Below, one piece after another: positions 32,488-39,891 of a stretch of 64,000 nt of DNA (the stretch's first letter is position 1; each line of letters begins with the position of its first letter). Made by a program: the position numbers and the translations under genes. Location: positions 1-64,000 of the forward strand of contig DATLRX010000081.1 in NCBI GenBank assembly GCA_035534435.1, read 5' to 3'. This DNA comes from Palsa-851 sp035534435 (GTDB lineage: Bacteria; Chloroflexota; Dormibacteria; Aeolococcales; Aeolococcaceae). The notes under the pieces are model-generated. The model was given only the letters and a program-made list of their open reading frames with translations. It searched no databases and was not told the origin of the DNA.

Positions 32488-33438
32488 TCAGCCCGTCGCC
32501 GTGTCCCCGGCCGGCGCGGCCGACGGCGTGAGCCCAGCAGCAACTCCGCGCGCGTAGAAGCCCATCGCGATCTTCCGCGACGCCTCGTCGATCATCTCGT
32601 CGCCGAGCATCACGGCGCCGCGGCGGTCCACCTCGGTCGCGCGCCGGTACGCCTCGAGGATCCGCGCAGCCTTGTCGAAGTCGGCCTGCGCGGGTGTGAA
32701 CGCCTCGTTGGCGGGCTCGATCTGCGACGGGTGCAGCGCCCACTTCCCGTCGTACCCCAAAGCAGCCGCGCGACCCGCCGAAGCGCGGTAGCCCTCGACA
32801 TCGTGGATCGCGAGATACGGTCCGTCGATCACCTGGATGCCCGCCGCGCGCGCGGCGACCGCGAGCCTGAAGAGCACGTAATGGAAGATGTCGCCGGGAT
32901 AGGTGTCGTTGTTCCGCACGGTCAGCGACGGCAGCTGCATCGACGCCGAGAAGTCCGCCGGGCCGAACGTCAAGGTTTCCAGGCGCGTGCTCGAGAACGC
33001 GATCTCCTCGGCGCGCATCAATCCCTCCGCGTCCTCGATCTGTGCCTCGATGCCGATCCGGCCGGCCGGGAACCCCAGCGACTGCTCCAGCTGGAGGAGT
33101 GCGCGATCGACGAACGCAACGTCGCCGGCGTTGCGCACCTTCGGGACCATGATGCAGTCGAGGAGGTCGCCGGCGCCGGTGATCACCTCGCGCAGATCCT
33201 CGAACGCGAACTCGCTCGTCACCTGGTTGATCCGGACCACCCGTGTCTTGCCGTGCCAGTCGTGGGAGCGCAACGCCTCGACGATCTTGGTGCGCGCCGC
33301 GGGTTTCTCGAGCGGCGCGCACGCGTCCTCGAGATCGAGGAACACCTCGTCAGCGGCGCTCGCGGCCGCCTTTTCCATCATCCGAGGGTTACTGCCGGGA
33401 ACGGCGAGAACTGACCGGCGCAGTCGGACGGCGGACAC
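32488..33438 (-). CDS. CitE/HpcH-like CoA-ester lyase
   Basis: 316 residues, HpcH/HpaI aldolase family. Key stretches are RRSVLAVPGSNPRMM, DEVFLDLEDACAP (metal-binding acidic residues), KTRVVRIN, GIEAQIEDAEGL (metal-binding glutamate) and WALHPSQIEPANEAF. Such proteins cleave malyl-CoA, beta-methylmalyl-CoA or related esters. The nearby MaoC and acyl-CoA dehydrogenase fit a C5-dicarboxylyl-CoA pathway (inference). Confidence 0.88.
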   Translation of the reverse strand: MSAVRLRRSVLAVPGSNPRMMEKAAASAADEVFLDLEDACAPLEKPAARTKIVEALRSHDWHGKTRVVRINQVTSEFAFEDLREVITGAGDLLDCIMVPKVRNAGDVAFVDRALLQLEQSLGFPAGRIGIEAQIEDAEGLMRAEEIAFSSTRLETLTFGPADFSASMQLPSLTVRNNDTYPGDIFHYVLFRLAVAARAAGIQVIDGPYLAIHDVEGYRASAGRAAALGYDGKWALHPSQIEPANEAFTPAQADFDKAARILEAYRRATEVDRRGAVMLGDEMIDEASRKIAMGFYARGVAAGLTPSAAPAGDTATG

Positions 33439-33445
33439 CTTCGGG

Positions 33446-33952
33446 TCAGTCCTTTGAGGGGGCCGGCCGCTCGTCGGGAGGCGTGTCGCGATCGTCGAAC
33501 GGCGTGTCGTCGCGCGGCTTGCGATCTTTCGGTGGCGCGGGCCGGTCGTCCGGGGGGACGTTCGTGTCGGGCGTCATGCCCTCCATGCCCGGCATGCCGC
33601 CGAACAGGCCGCCGAGCATCTGCTGGAGCTGCTCGGGACCGCCGAGGTCATCCTGGACGCGCTCGAACATGCGGGCCATGAGGTCCTGGAGCTGCGGGTC
33701 CTCGGACAGCTTTTCCTGCAGGCCGCCGAGCTGGGACATCAGCTGTTCCATCTGCACCTCCTGCGCGACCTGCATGAGGACCGGCTGGGACGCCGCCGCG
33801 ACGACGACCTGCACCTGCTGGCGGATGACCTCGAAGCCCTTGCAGGCCATGCACGTGCCCTGGTGCTGGCAGCGGCAGAGCTGCGACTTGAGCTTGTCGA
33901 GCTCGGAATGGATCCCGCTGAGATCGACGCCGGGGGTGGGATTGTCGGCCAT
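33446..33952 (-). CDS. Small protein with Cys cluster and charged repeat tail
   Basis: 168 residues from ATG 33952. I do not recognise it. Residues about 22-33 read LCRCQHQGTCMAC, a CxC-x5-CxxC cluster likely to bind zinc. A Gln/Met-rich helical region follows (about 40-110), with MGGLFGGMPGMEGM and then a repetitive tail of PPDDRPAPPKDR-type units. It diverges from the zinc-ribbon helicase with about 100 bp between them. Confidence 0.6.
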   Translation of the reverse strand: MADNPTPGVDLSGIHSELDKLKSQLCRCQHQGTCMACKGFEVIRQQVQVVVAAASQPVLMQVAQEVQMEQLMSQLGGLQEKLSEDPQLQDLMARMFERVQDDLGGPEQLQQMLGGLFGGMPGMEGMTPDTNVPPDDRPAPPKDRKPRDDTPFDDRDTPPDERPAPSKD

Positions 33953-33992
33953 GCGCTGATCGTAGTGGAGACACCCCATCACAGCGTTGACG

Positions 33993-34020
33993 TTGCACCG
34001 CCGCTCCGATCGGGTATAGT
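33993..34020 (+). promoter_or_regulatory. Promoter of the UPF1-like helicase gene
   Basis: TTGCAC (33993-33998), 16-bp spacer, TATAGT (34015-34020). It is one of the best -35/-10 pairs in the window, giving a leader of about 30 nt before the TTG at 34056. Confidence 0.55.
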
Positions 34021-34055
34021 CGTTTGCAGACGGGAGCCCTCGGGCGTCCCCGCGG

Positions 34056-36761
34056 TTGACGTCGATCGAATCGTCGCCCCGCGTGCCAAAAAGCACCGCC
34101 CGAAGCCGACCCGAAGTCCATTCATTTGCGCCGGTGGACAGGGCCACCGCCGCGTCCGAGGTTGACAGTCCGCTGATAGCCCCAGACCTCGCGCTCGATC
34201 GTCTGCACCTGATCGTGCCCGACGGCAGCGATGCCATGGTCGTCCTGGAAGCATGGGCCCATGGTTCGCAGCCCGGTGCCGACCCGCGCTCTGTCTTTGC
34301 CGAGCGCATCGGTGAAGTCGGTCACGTCTCCGTCTCGTTCGGCGACGAGGATCCACCGCAGTTGCGCCTCGACCTTCCCGACCTCGTCCTCCAATGCGTG
34401 GCTCAGCCCGGCCCCGACGGTACCCGCGAGCACCTGGGACTGCGGGTCATCTCGATCCGCCCCACCGGAGGCCAGCCGGAGGGAGCGAAGCTCCTGACGA
34501 TCACCACGCGCGAACCGGTGGTGACCGAGGCCAACGGCGTGGCCAGCGACACCTTCCGCCTGCTCGACTGGCGCGTCTCCACGCAGCATGCCGCACGCTC
34601 GGAGCAGCTGTACGCGACCCTCAAGCTCGTCGACAGCCTCGAGCGGGCGGAGAAGCAGCGAGCGCAATCACAGCGGACGCGCTTCACCGGCGCCCGTGAG
34701 TACTGGCGGTGCAAGTCGTGCCGTGCGCTCTGGCGTCCGGAAAGCCACGAGCGGTGCCCCTCGTGCGGCCGTGAGTTCACCGACGCCGATCGCAGATCCC
34801 CGGAGATCGGCAAGGTCGAATTTCAGATCCCGGTTGGGGAGCCGATCAACCTGACCGCCGACGCCGCCGTCCTGATCGAGCCTGACGACGAGACCAACTT
34901 CGTCGGCCGGGTTGCTCGCATCGACCACCAGCGCCACGTCGTCGAGATCGTCACGCGGACGTTCGAGCACTCGGGCAGCGAGGGCTACATCGCGCCGTCC
35001 TTCAACAAGGCGCTGTACCAGGCGAAGCGCTCCGTCCTCGCCGCCATCGCCACCAAGGACTTCGGCGTCGGACTGCTTGCGCAACTCCTCGTCAGTCCCG
35101 AGACCATCATCGCGCCCAAGGACGAGTCGGATGCGGAGTCGTCGTGGCTCACCAGCGGGATGCGTCCGAACAAACCGCAGAACCGAGCGGTCGGACTGCT
35201 GAGCAGGCTGAGTGCCGGCCAGGCCGTGTTCATCCAGGGACCGCCCGGCACCGGCAAGACGACGGTGATCGTCGAAGCCGTGAAACGCCGTCTTGCGGCG
35301 AACCCGGACGAGCGAATCCTCGTGACGTCGCACAGCAACCTCGCGGTCGACAACGCGCTCGAGCGTCTCGCCGGGACGCCCGGCATGCGCGCCGTCCGCG
35401 TCGCGCGTGCCGAGCGTGTGCATCCCGCGGTCGACAAGTTCCGGTGCGACGACGAGGACGACCCGCGCCTGCTCGAGGCGAACTGCTATTTCGCGACGTG
35501 CGCGACCGCGGCGACGTCGGGCATCACCGACATGAACTTCGACATCGTCATCCTCGACGAGGCGAACAAGGCACGCGCCGACGAGGCGCTGCCCGCGCTC
35601 CGTCTCGGCAGGAGCCTTGCGCTCGTCGGCGATCACAAGCAACTCCCGCCGGTCGAGGACGACGCCCTGTACGGCATCGTCGAGATCGACCCCGCGCTCG
35701 AGGATCTCGTCAACCGCAGCCTCTTCGAGCAATGCTGGGACGGCGGGTTGCCGGCGGAGGCGCAATGCCTCCTCACCATCCAGCACCGCATGCACCCCGA
35801 CATCGCCGCGTACGTCTCGGCGGCCTCGTATGACAACCAGCTCGAGAACGCGCCCGAGGTCGAGGCATACGACTACATCACGCGCAAACCGTTCCCGGTC
35901 GCGCTGCACTTCGTCGACACCGAGGGGATGCGCGGCGGTCGCGAGCGCCGCGGACCCGGTGGCGCGTTGCGCAACGAGGCAGAGGTCCGCGTGGCCGCGC
36001 AGGTCGTGCGGCTGCTCGACGAACGCGCGCCACGCGAGCTCAGCATGGCGGTGATCGCGATGTACGCGGAGCAGGTCGAGCGCTTGCGCCAGGCCCTCGG
36101 CCGTCGCAAGTTCAAACGCACCGTGAAGATCGACACCGTCGACTCCTTCGAGGGTCGCGAGGAAGACATCGTGGTCATCTCGCTCGTGCGCTCGAACGAA
36201 CGCGGGCGCATCGGTTTCCTGCGCGTACCGAACCGGCTCAATGTCGCCATCTCGCGCGCGAAGCGCCTCGTCGCGTGCATCGGCGACAGCGCCACGCTGC
36301 GCAGCGGCGATGAGTCGATGTACGGCGCGCTGGTCGAGGCTTCGCGGTCGACCGGTGGCTGGCTGAGCGCACTCGAGCTCGTGTCGCAGCCGAAGCCGAA
36401 CCGTGGTGCGCCGCGCCAGCAACAGGACGGCGCGAGCGTCGAATCGGGCGAAGGCACCGAAACCGAGCGCGCCGCCAAGCGCCGCCGCCGCCGCCGCCGC
36501 GGACGCCGCGGAGCGCCGCAGCCGGCGGTCGCGTCGACGGACGGCAGCACACCCGTGGTGACCCAACCGCAAGCCGGCGAAGGGCAGCCGCAGGACGGCA
36601 CGCTGCGCAAACGCCGCCGCCGTCGCCGTCGTGGGCGGGGCCGTGGGGCCGGAACGGGCCAGCCCACCGGTCAGGTGACCGACGGCGGCCGGCCGGCACC
36701 ACCCACCGAGCCGCAGCCAGATGTGGCACCGGCCACCGCCGGTGACACACCGGAGGGCTGA
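34056..36761 (+). CDS. UPF1-like SF1 helicase with zinc ribbon and basic tail
   Basis: About 901 residues from TTG 34056 (GTG 34083 and 34134 are alternatives). An N-terminal unknown domain is followed by a zinc ribbon (CKSC and CPSC, about 219-239), Walker A GPPGTGKTT near 395, DEANK as Walker B near 500, then IQHRMHP and VAISRAKR. The motif set is that of SF1B helicases such as UPF1/SMUBP2. The last about 120 residues hold two RRRRRRRGR blocks, likely nucleic-acid binding. DNA versus RNA as substrate is unknown. Confidence 0.88.
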   Translation: MTSIESSPRVPKSTARSRPEVHSFAPVDRATAASEVDSPLIAPDLALDRLHLIVPDGSDAMVVLEAWAHGSQPGADPRSVFAERIGEVGHVSVSFGDEDPPQLRLDLPDLVLQCVAQPGPDGTREHLGLRVISIRPTGGQPEGAKLLTITTREPVVTEANGVASDTFRLLDWRVSTQHAARSEQLYATLKLVDSLERAEKQRAQSQRTRFTGAREYWRCKSCRALWRPESHERCPSCGREFTDADRRSPEIGKVEFQIPVGEPINLTADAAVLIEPDDETNFVGRVARIDHQRHVVEIVTRTFEHSGSEGYIAPSFNKALYQAKRSVLAAIATKDFGVGLLAQLLVSPETIIAPKDESDAESSWLTSGMRPNKPQNRAVGLLSRLSAGQAVFIQGPPGTGKTTVIVEAVKRRLAANPDERILVTSHSNLAVDNALERLAGTPGMRAVRVARAERVHPAVDKFRCDDEDDPRLLEANCYFATCATAATSGITDMNFDIVILDEANKARADEALPALRLGRSLALVGDHKQLPPVEDDALYGIVEIDPALEDLVNRSLFEQCWDGGLPAEAQCLLTIQHRMHPDIAAYVSAASYDNQLENAPEVEAYDYITRKPFPVALHFVDTEGMRGGRERRGPGGALRNEAEVRVAAQVVRLLDERAPRELSMAVIAMYAEQVERLRQALGRRKFKRTVKIDTVDSFEGREEDIVVISLVRSNERGRIGFLRVPNRLNVAISRAKRLVACIGDSATLRSGDESMYGALVEASRSTGGWLSALELVSQPKPNRGAPRQQQDGASVESGEGTETERAAKRRRRRRRGRRGAPQPAVASTDGSTPVVTQPQAGEGQPQDGTLRKRRRRRRRGRGRGAGTGQPTGQVTDGGRPAPPTEPQPDVAPATAGDTPEG

Positions 36762-36766
36762 GCGTT

Positions 36767-37363
36767 GTGAGCGAAGCGGTCACCGTCTTCGTCCGCTCCG
36801 GCGACCCGGCGTCCGAAGCGACACTCCGGTACCTCGACCAGCGCGGCATTGCGTACACGAAGCGCGACGTGCTCAGTGACCCGTCGGCGACCGCCATCCT
36901 CTTCGGACGCCTCGGCAAGGTGGTCGCGCCGGTCGTCCAGGTGGGGGAGCGGCTGCTCGTCGGCCACGATCCCGTACAGCTGGCCCGATTCCTGCCTCGC
37001 CCGGAGAGCGAGGAGCAGCACGTCGCCTTCGGCGCATCGGTGCGGACGGTCACCCCGGAGATCGCCGCGGAGAAGGGCCTGCCGTCCACGTACGGCGTCG
37101 AGGTCGGACAGGTCAAGCCCGCGTCTCCCGCCGAGGCCGCGGGCATCCAGAGCGGCGACGTGATCACCGGCATCGGTGCGTATACGGTCAACGGCGGCGC
37201 CGATCAGTTCCGCCGGGCTGTGTCGCTCCGCCAGCCGGGCGACACGATGATGCTCACCATCTGGCGCAGCGGAGACGCGTTCGAGGTCGCAGTGGCGTTC
37301 CCGAACGAGCTGCCGGTCGAGGTCGCACCCGACGGCGCCACTTCTGACGGCTCCCCGGCCTGA
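36767..37363 (+). CDS. Glutaredoxin-like domain fused to PDZ
   Basis: 198 residues from GTG 36767. Residues 1-85 resemble a glutaredoxin (RYLDQRGIAYTKRDVLSDPSA, then VVAPVVQVGERLLVGHDPVQLARFL). The CPxC active site is replaced by SGDPAS. Residues about 90-180 form a PDZ domain (YGVEVGQVKPASPAEAAGIQSGDVITGIG). The first part is therefore not a redox enzyme and may be a binding module. It starts 5 bp after the helicase stop, so the two are probably co-transcribed. Confidence 0.75.
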   Translation: MSEAVTVFVRSGDPASEATLRYLDQRGIAYTKRDVLSDPSATAILFGRLGKVVAPVVQVGERLLVGHDPVQLARFLPRPESEEQHVAFGASVRTVTPEIAAEKGLPSTYGVEVGQVKPASPAEAAGIQSGDVITGIGAYTVNGGADQFRRAVSLRQPGDTMMLTIWRSGDAFEVAVAFPNELPVEVAPDGATSDGSPA

Positions 37364-37410
37364 TCCGCGCGCCGGCTCACGGACGGACCGGCCCGGCCGT
37401 TTGATATGCA

Positions 37411-37893
37411 GTGAGCACGGTGCGATCGACCCAGCTTCCCCCGTTCCAGCGGGTCTTCGACGAGCACTCCGGCGCGGTGCTCTCGTTCCTCCGCGGTGCC
37501 GTCGGGCCGGCGGACGCGGAGGATTGCTTCCAGGAGACGATGCTCAGCGCGCTGCGCGCGTATCCGCGCCTCGTCGACGGCTCGAACCTGCGCGGCTGGC
37601 TGTTCACGATCGCGCGCCGCAAGGTGATCGACGCCCGCCGCGCGCTGGCCCGTAGACCGACCCCGGTCGCCGACCCCGACCCGGGCGCCGCACCCGGCGA
37701 CCAGGCGATCATCGATGAAGGGCTCTGGGACGACGTGCGCCGGCTGCCCGTCAAGCAGCGCCGCGCGGTCGTGCTCCGATTCGCCGGCGATCGCAGCTAC
37801 CCGGAGATCGCGGAGGCGATGTCGACCACGCAGGACTCGGCGCGCCAGAGCGTCCATGAGGGCTTGAAGAAGCTGAGGAGAGACCGCGCATGA
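37411..37893 (+). CDS. ECF-type sigma-70 factor
   Basis: 160 residues. Region 2 is about 10-78 (DEHSGAVLSFLRGAVGPADAEDCFQETMLSALRAY...GWLFTIARRKVIDARR). Region 4 is about 105-158 (LPVKQRRAVVLRFAGDRSYPEIAEAMSTTQDSARQSVHEGLKKLRR). No anti-sigma gene adjoins. Its stop overlaps the ogt start (ATGA). Confidence 0.88.
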   Translation: MSTVRSTQLPPFQRVFDEHSGAVLSFLRGAVGPADAEDCFQETMLSALRAYPRLVDGSNLRGWLFTIARRKVIDARRALARRPTPVADPDPGAAPGDQAIIDEGLWDDVRRLPVKQRRAVVLRFAGDRSYPEIAEAMSTTQDSARQSVHEGLKKLRRDRA

Positions 37894-38462
37894 CCGCAGA
37901 CACGGCAACCGTCGACGAGGCGCTGGCATCCAGGTTCGTCGAACGCGCGGAGGCGGGCGGCCTCCTCGACGTGGCGGTCACCACGATGGACAGCCCGATC
38001 GGGACGCTGCTGCTCATGGCCACGCGCCGCGGGCTGGTCCGCATCGCGTTCGAGAGCGAGAACCGTGACGACGTCCTCGCAGAGGTCGCGACGCAGCTCT
38101 CGCCACGGATCCTCGAGGCACCGCGCCGCCTCGATCCCGTCCGCCGCGAGCTCGACAGCTACTTCAACGGGGACCTTCGCGACTTCGACCTCGACCTGGA
38201 CTGGTCGCTCGTGGGGCCGTTCGCCCAGCGCGTGCTCCGCCGCACCGCTCGCATCCCGTACGGATCGGTCGCCAGCTACGGCGACGTCGCGCACGAGATC
38301 GGCTCGCCGCGCGCGGCGCGCGCGGTCGGCAACGCGCTCGGCTCGAACCCGATCCCGGTCGTGGTGCCGTGTCACCGAGTCGTCCGCACGGGCGGCAACA
38401 TCGGCGGTTACGGCGGCGGACTACCGCGCAAGCGCTGGCTGCTGGACCTCGAGACGGGCTGA
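37890..38462 (+). CDS. ogt: O6-methylguanine-DNA methyltransferase
   Basis: 190 residues. The C-terminal active site PCHRVVRTGGNIGGYGGG contains the acceptor cysteine, and RIPYGSVASYGDVAHEIGSPRAARAVGNALG forms the DNA-binding winged helix. It removes alkyl groups from O6-guanine in a suicide reaction. Translational coupling to the ECF sigma gene hints at an alkylation-stress response. Confidence 0.92.
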   Translation: MTADTATVDEALASRFVERAEAGGLLDVAVTTMDSPIGTLLLMATRRGLVRIAFESENRDDVLAEVATQLSPRILEAPRRLDPVRRELDSYFNGDLRDFDLDLDWSLVGPFAQRVLRRTARIPYGSVASYGDVAHEIGSPRAARAVGNALGSNPIPVVVPCHRVVRTGGNIGGYGGGLPRKRWLLDLETG

Positions 38463-38491
38463 GCCCCCGGCTACCAGCCGGGAGGGGGCTC
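38461..38491. terminator. GC-rich stem at convergent gene ends
   Basis: GAGCCCCCGGCT and AGCCG...GGGGCTC form a long stem with a 3-nt loop and a short bulge, between the ogt stop and the last codons of the small leftward gene. It could terminate both; there is no T-tract. Confidence 0.45.
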
Positions 38492-38725
38492 GCTGCGATT
38501 GAGCAGGCGGACGAAATCCTCGGCACGCGCGACCGCCTCCCACCGCCGCGAGAAGAAGTCCTGGGTGATCATCCGGTTGTCGGCAAGCGAGGTCACGGTG
38601 ACCGCCCACTGGTTGAGAGCCCGGGAGACCTCGACCTCGTGGGTGCCGCCTTCATTGCGCATGACCACGCCGCTTGCGGCCGGCCGGCGTCCACGGTCGT
38701 TGCGTCGAGAGGACGCCATGGCCAT
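38471..38725 (-). CDS. Small hypothetical protein
   Basis: 84 residues from ATG 38725, which has a GGAGG ribosome site 8 nt upstream; ATG 38719 is a second candidate. The basic N-terminus (SSRRNDRGRRP) is followed by a compact part with EVEVSRALNQWAVTVTSLADN and WEAVARAEDFVRLLN. I do not recognise the family. Confidence 0.6.
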   Translation of the reverse strand: MAMASSRRNDRGRRPAASGVVMRNEGGTHEVEVSRALNQWAVTVTSLADNRMITQDFFSRRWEAVARAEDFVRLLNRSEPPPGW

Positions 38726-38798
38726 CGTGAACACCTCCAATGCAGAATCCGCCCGGCAGAGCCGGTTCGCCCCGACCATTGTCTCGCAAACAGGTGCG

Positions 38799-39794
38799 TC
38801 AAAGCGAGAGGTTGAGTTGGTTTCCCTCGGCCGCCGCGGCGCGCCCGCCGGCGGGGTCCGGCAGCGGACCGGGGACCGGAACCGAGGTCTCCACCCACGC
38901 CGGGACGGCGCCGTCACGCTCGCGGAGCGTCTCGATGACCGGCTCCGGTGGCCGCGGCAGCCCGGCGCCGAGCATCGCGCCGAAATCGAAGGCGTTGACC
39001 ACCGCATAGTTGCTCTTGTTGTTGTTCAGAAGGACGTGCACGGGGACACCGTCATCGCTTGCGGCGCGAATCGCCGGTATCCACTCCGCCAGCTCGGCGG
39101 GCGTGTAGAGGTAGTTGAAGCGATCGCCGCTTGTGGGCCCGCCCGCATACCAGGTGCGGCGGTTGCGCCCGTGGAACCGCGTGATGCAGAGGCGGCGTGA
39201 CGTGATCGCCAGGAGCGGCGGGGCCGTGGCGCTGCCGATCTGCGGGGAGTCGACTCCGACGTAGACACAATCCAGCTCCCGCAGGAGGTCCTCGGTCGCC
39301 GGCCAGGCATCGCCGTCGTACCAGGAGCGGTGACGGAACTCGATCGCGAGCAGGTCGTCGGGGTGGCGGTCCCGGGCCGCCAGGAGCCATTCGCGAGCGT
39401 CCGGACGGTTCGTGAACCAGGGCGGGAACTGGTAATGCACGGCCACCAGCTTCCCGCTGTCGCGAAGTGGAGCCAGCGCGGCCATGAAGTCACGCTGCTC
39501 AGCGGCTGTCGGCCTGCGAGGCCGTCCGTCCTCACGCTCATGGCCCGTGAGACTCCGGTACGCCTTGATGTTGAAGCGGAAGTCGGCCGGCGTCCGTTCG
39601 GCCCAGGCCTCGACCACGGGTGGGCGCGGAATCCCGTAGAACGTGGTGTCGATCTCCACGATCGGGAAGTACTGCGCGTAGAAGGTCAGCTTGTCCTTCT
39701 GCCGGCGTCCGCGCTCCAGCTCCGGTGGGTAGAAGTCGGTGTGGTCGGCCCAGTTGCAGGTGCCGACGGAGATGGGCGCGGCCAATTTGAACAA
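38799..39794 (-). CDS. DUF72 family protein
   Basis: 331 residues, TIM-barrel-like DUF72. ISVGTCNWADHTDFYPPEL, FPIVEIDTTFYGIP, TPADFRFNIKAYRSLTGH, AIEFRHRSWY and VHVLLNNNKSNYAV match the family. The biochemical role is unknown. TTG 39794 gives the longest frame; TTG 39785 would fit TACTGT at 39795-39800 (minus) as the -10 of a leaderless mRNA. Confidence 0.88.
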   Translation of the reverse strand: MFKLAAPISVGTCNWADHTDFYPPELERGRRQKDKLTFYAQYFPIVEIDTTFYGIPRPPVVEAWAERTPADFRFNIKAYRSLTGHEREDGRPRRPTAAEQRDFMAALAPLRDSGKLVAVHYQFPPWFTNRPDAREWLLAARDRHPDDLLAIEFRHRSWYDGDAWPATEDLLRELDCVYVGVDSPQIGSATAPPLLAITSRRLCITRFHGRNRRTWYAGGPTSGDRFNYLYTPAELAEWIPAIRAASDDGVPVHVLLNNNKSNYAVVNAFDFGAMLGAGLPRPPEPVIETLRERDGAVPAWVETSVPVPGPLPDPAGGRAAAAEGNQLNLSL

Positions 39795-39891
39795 ACAGTA
39801 ACGAAGCCGTCACCGAAGCTGGCGATTGCAATGGCGCAACTCGCCATACGATCGCGGCGGTGCAGTGCAAGGCGGAGATTTCAACGACGCG

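Noticed and set aside
34668..36572. 634-codon leftward frame opposite the helicase
   Set aside because: Low-complexity Arg/Ala/Asp translation typical of an antisense frame; the helicase motifs are on the plus strand.
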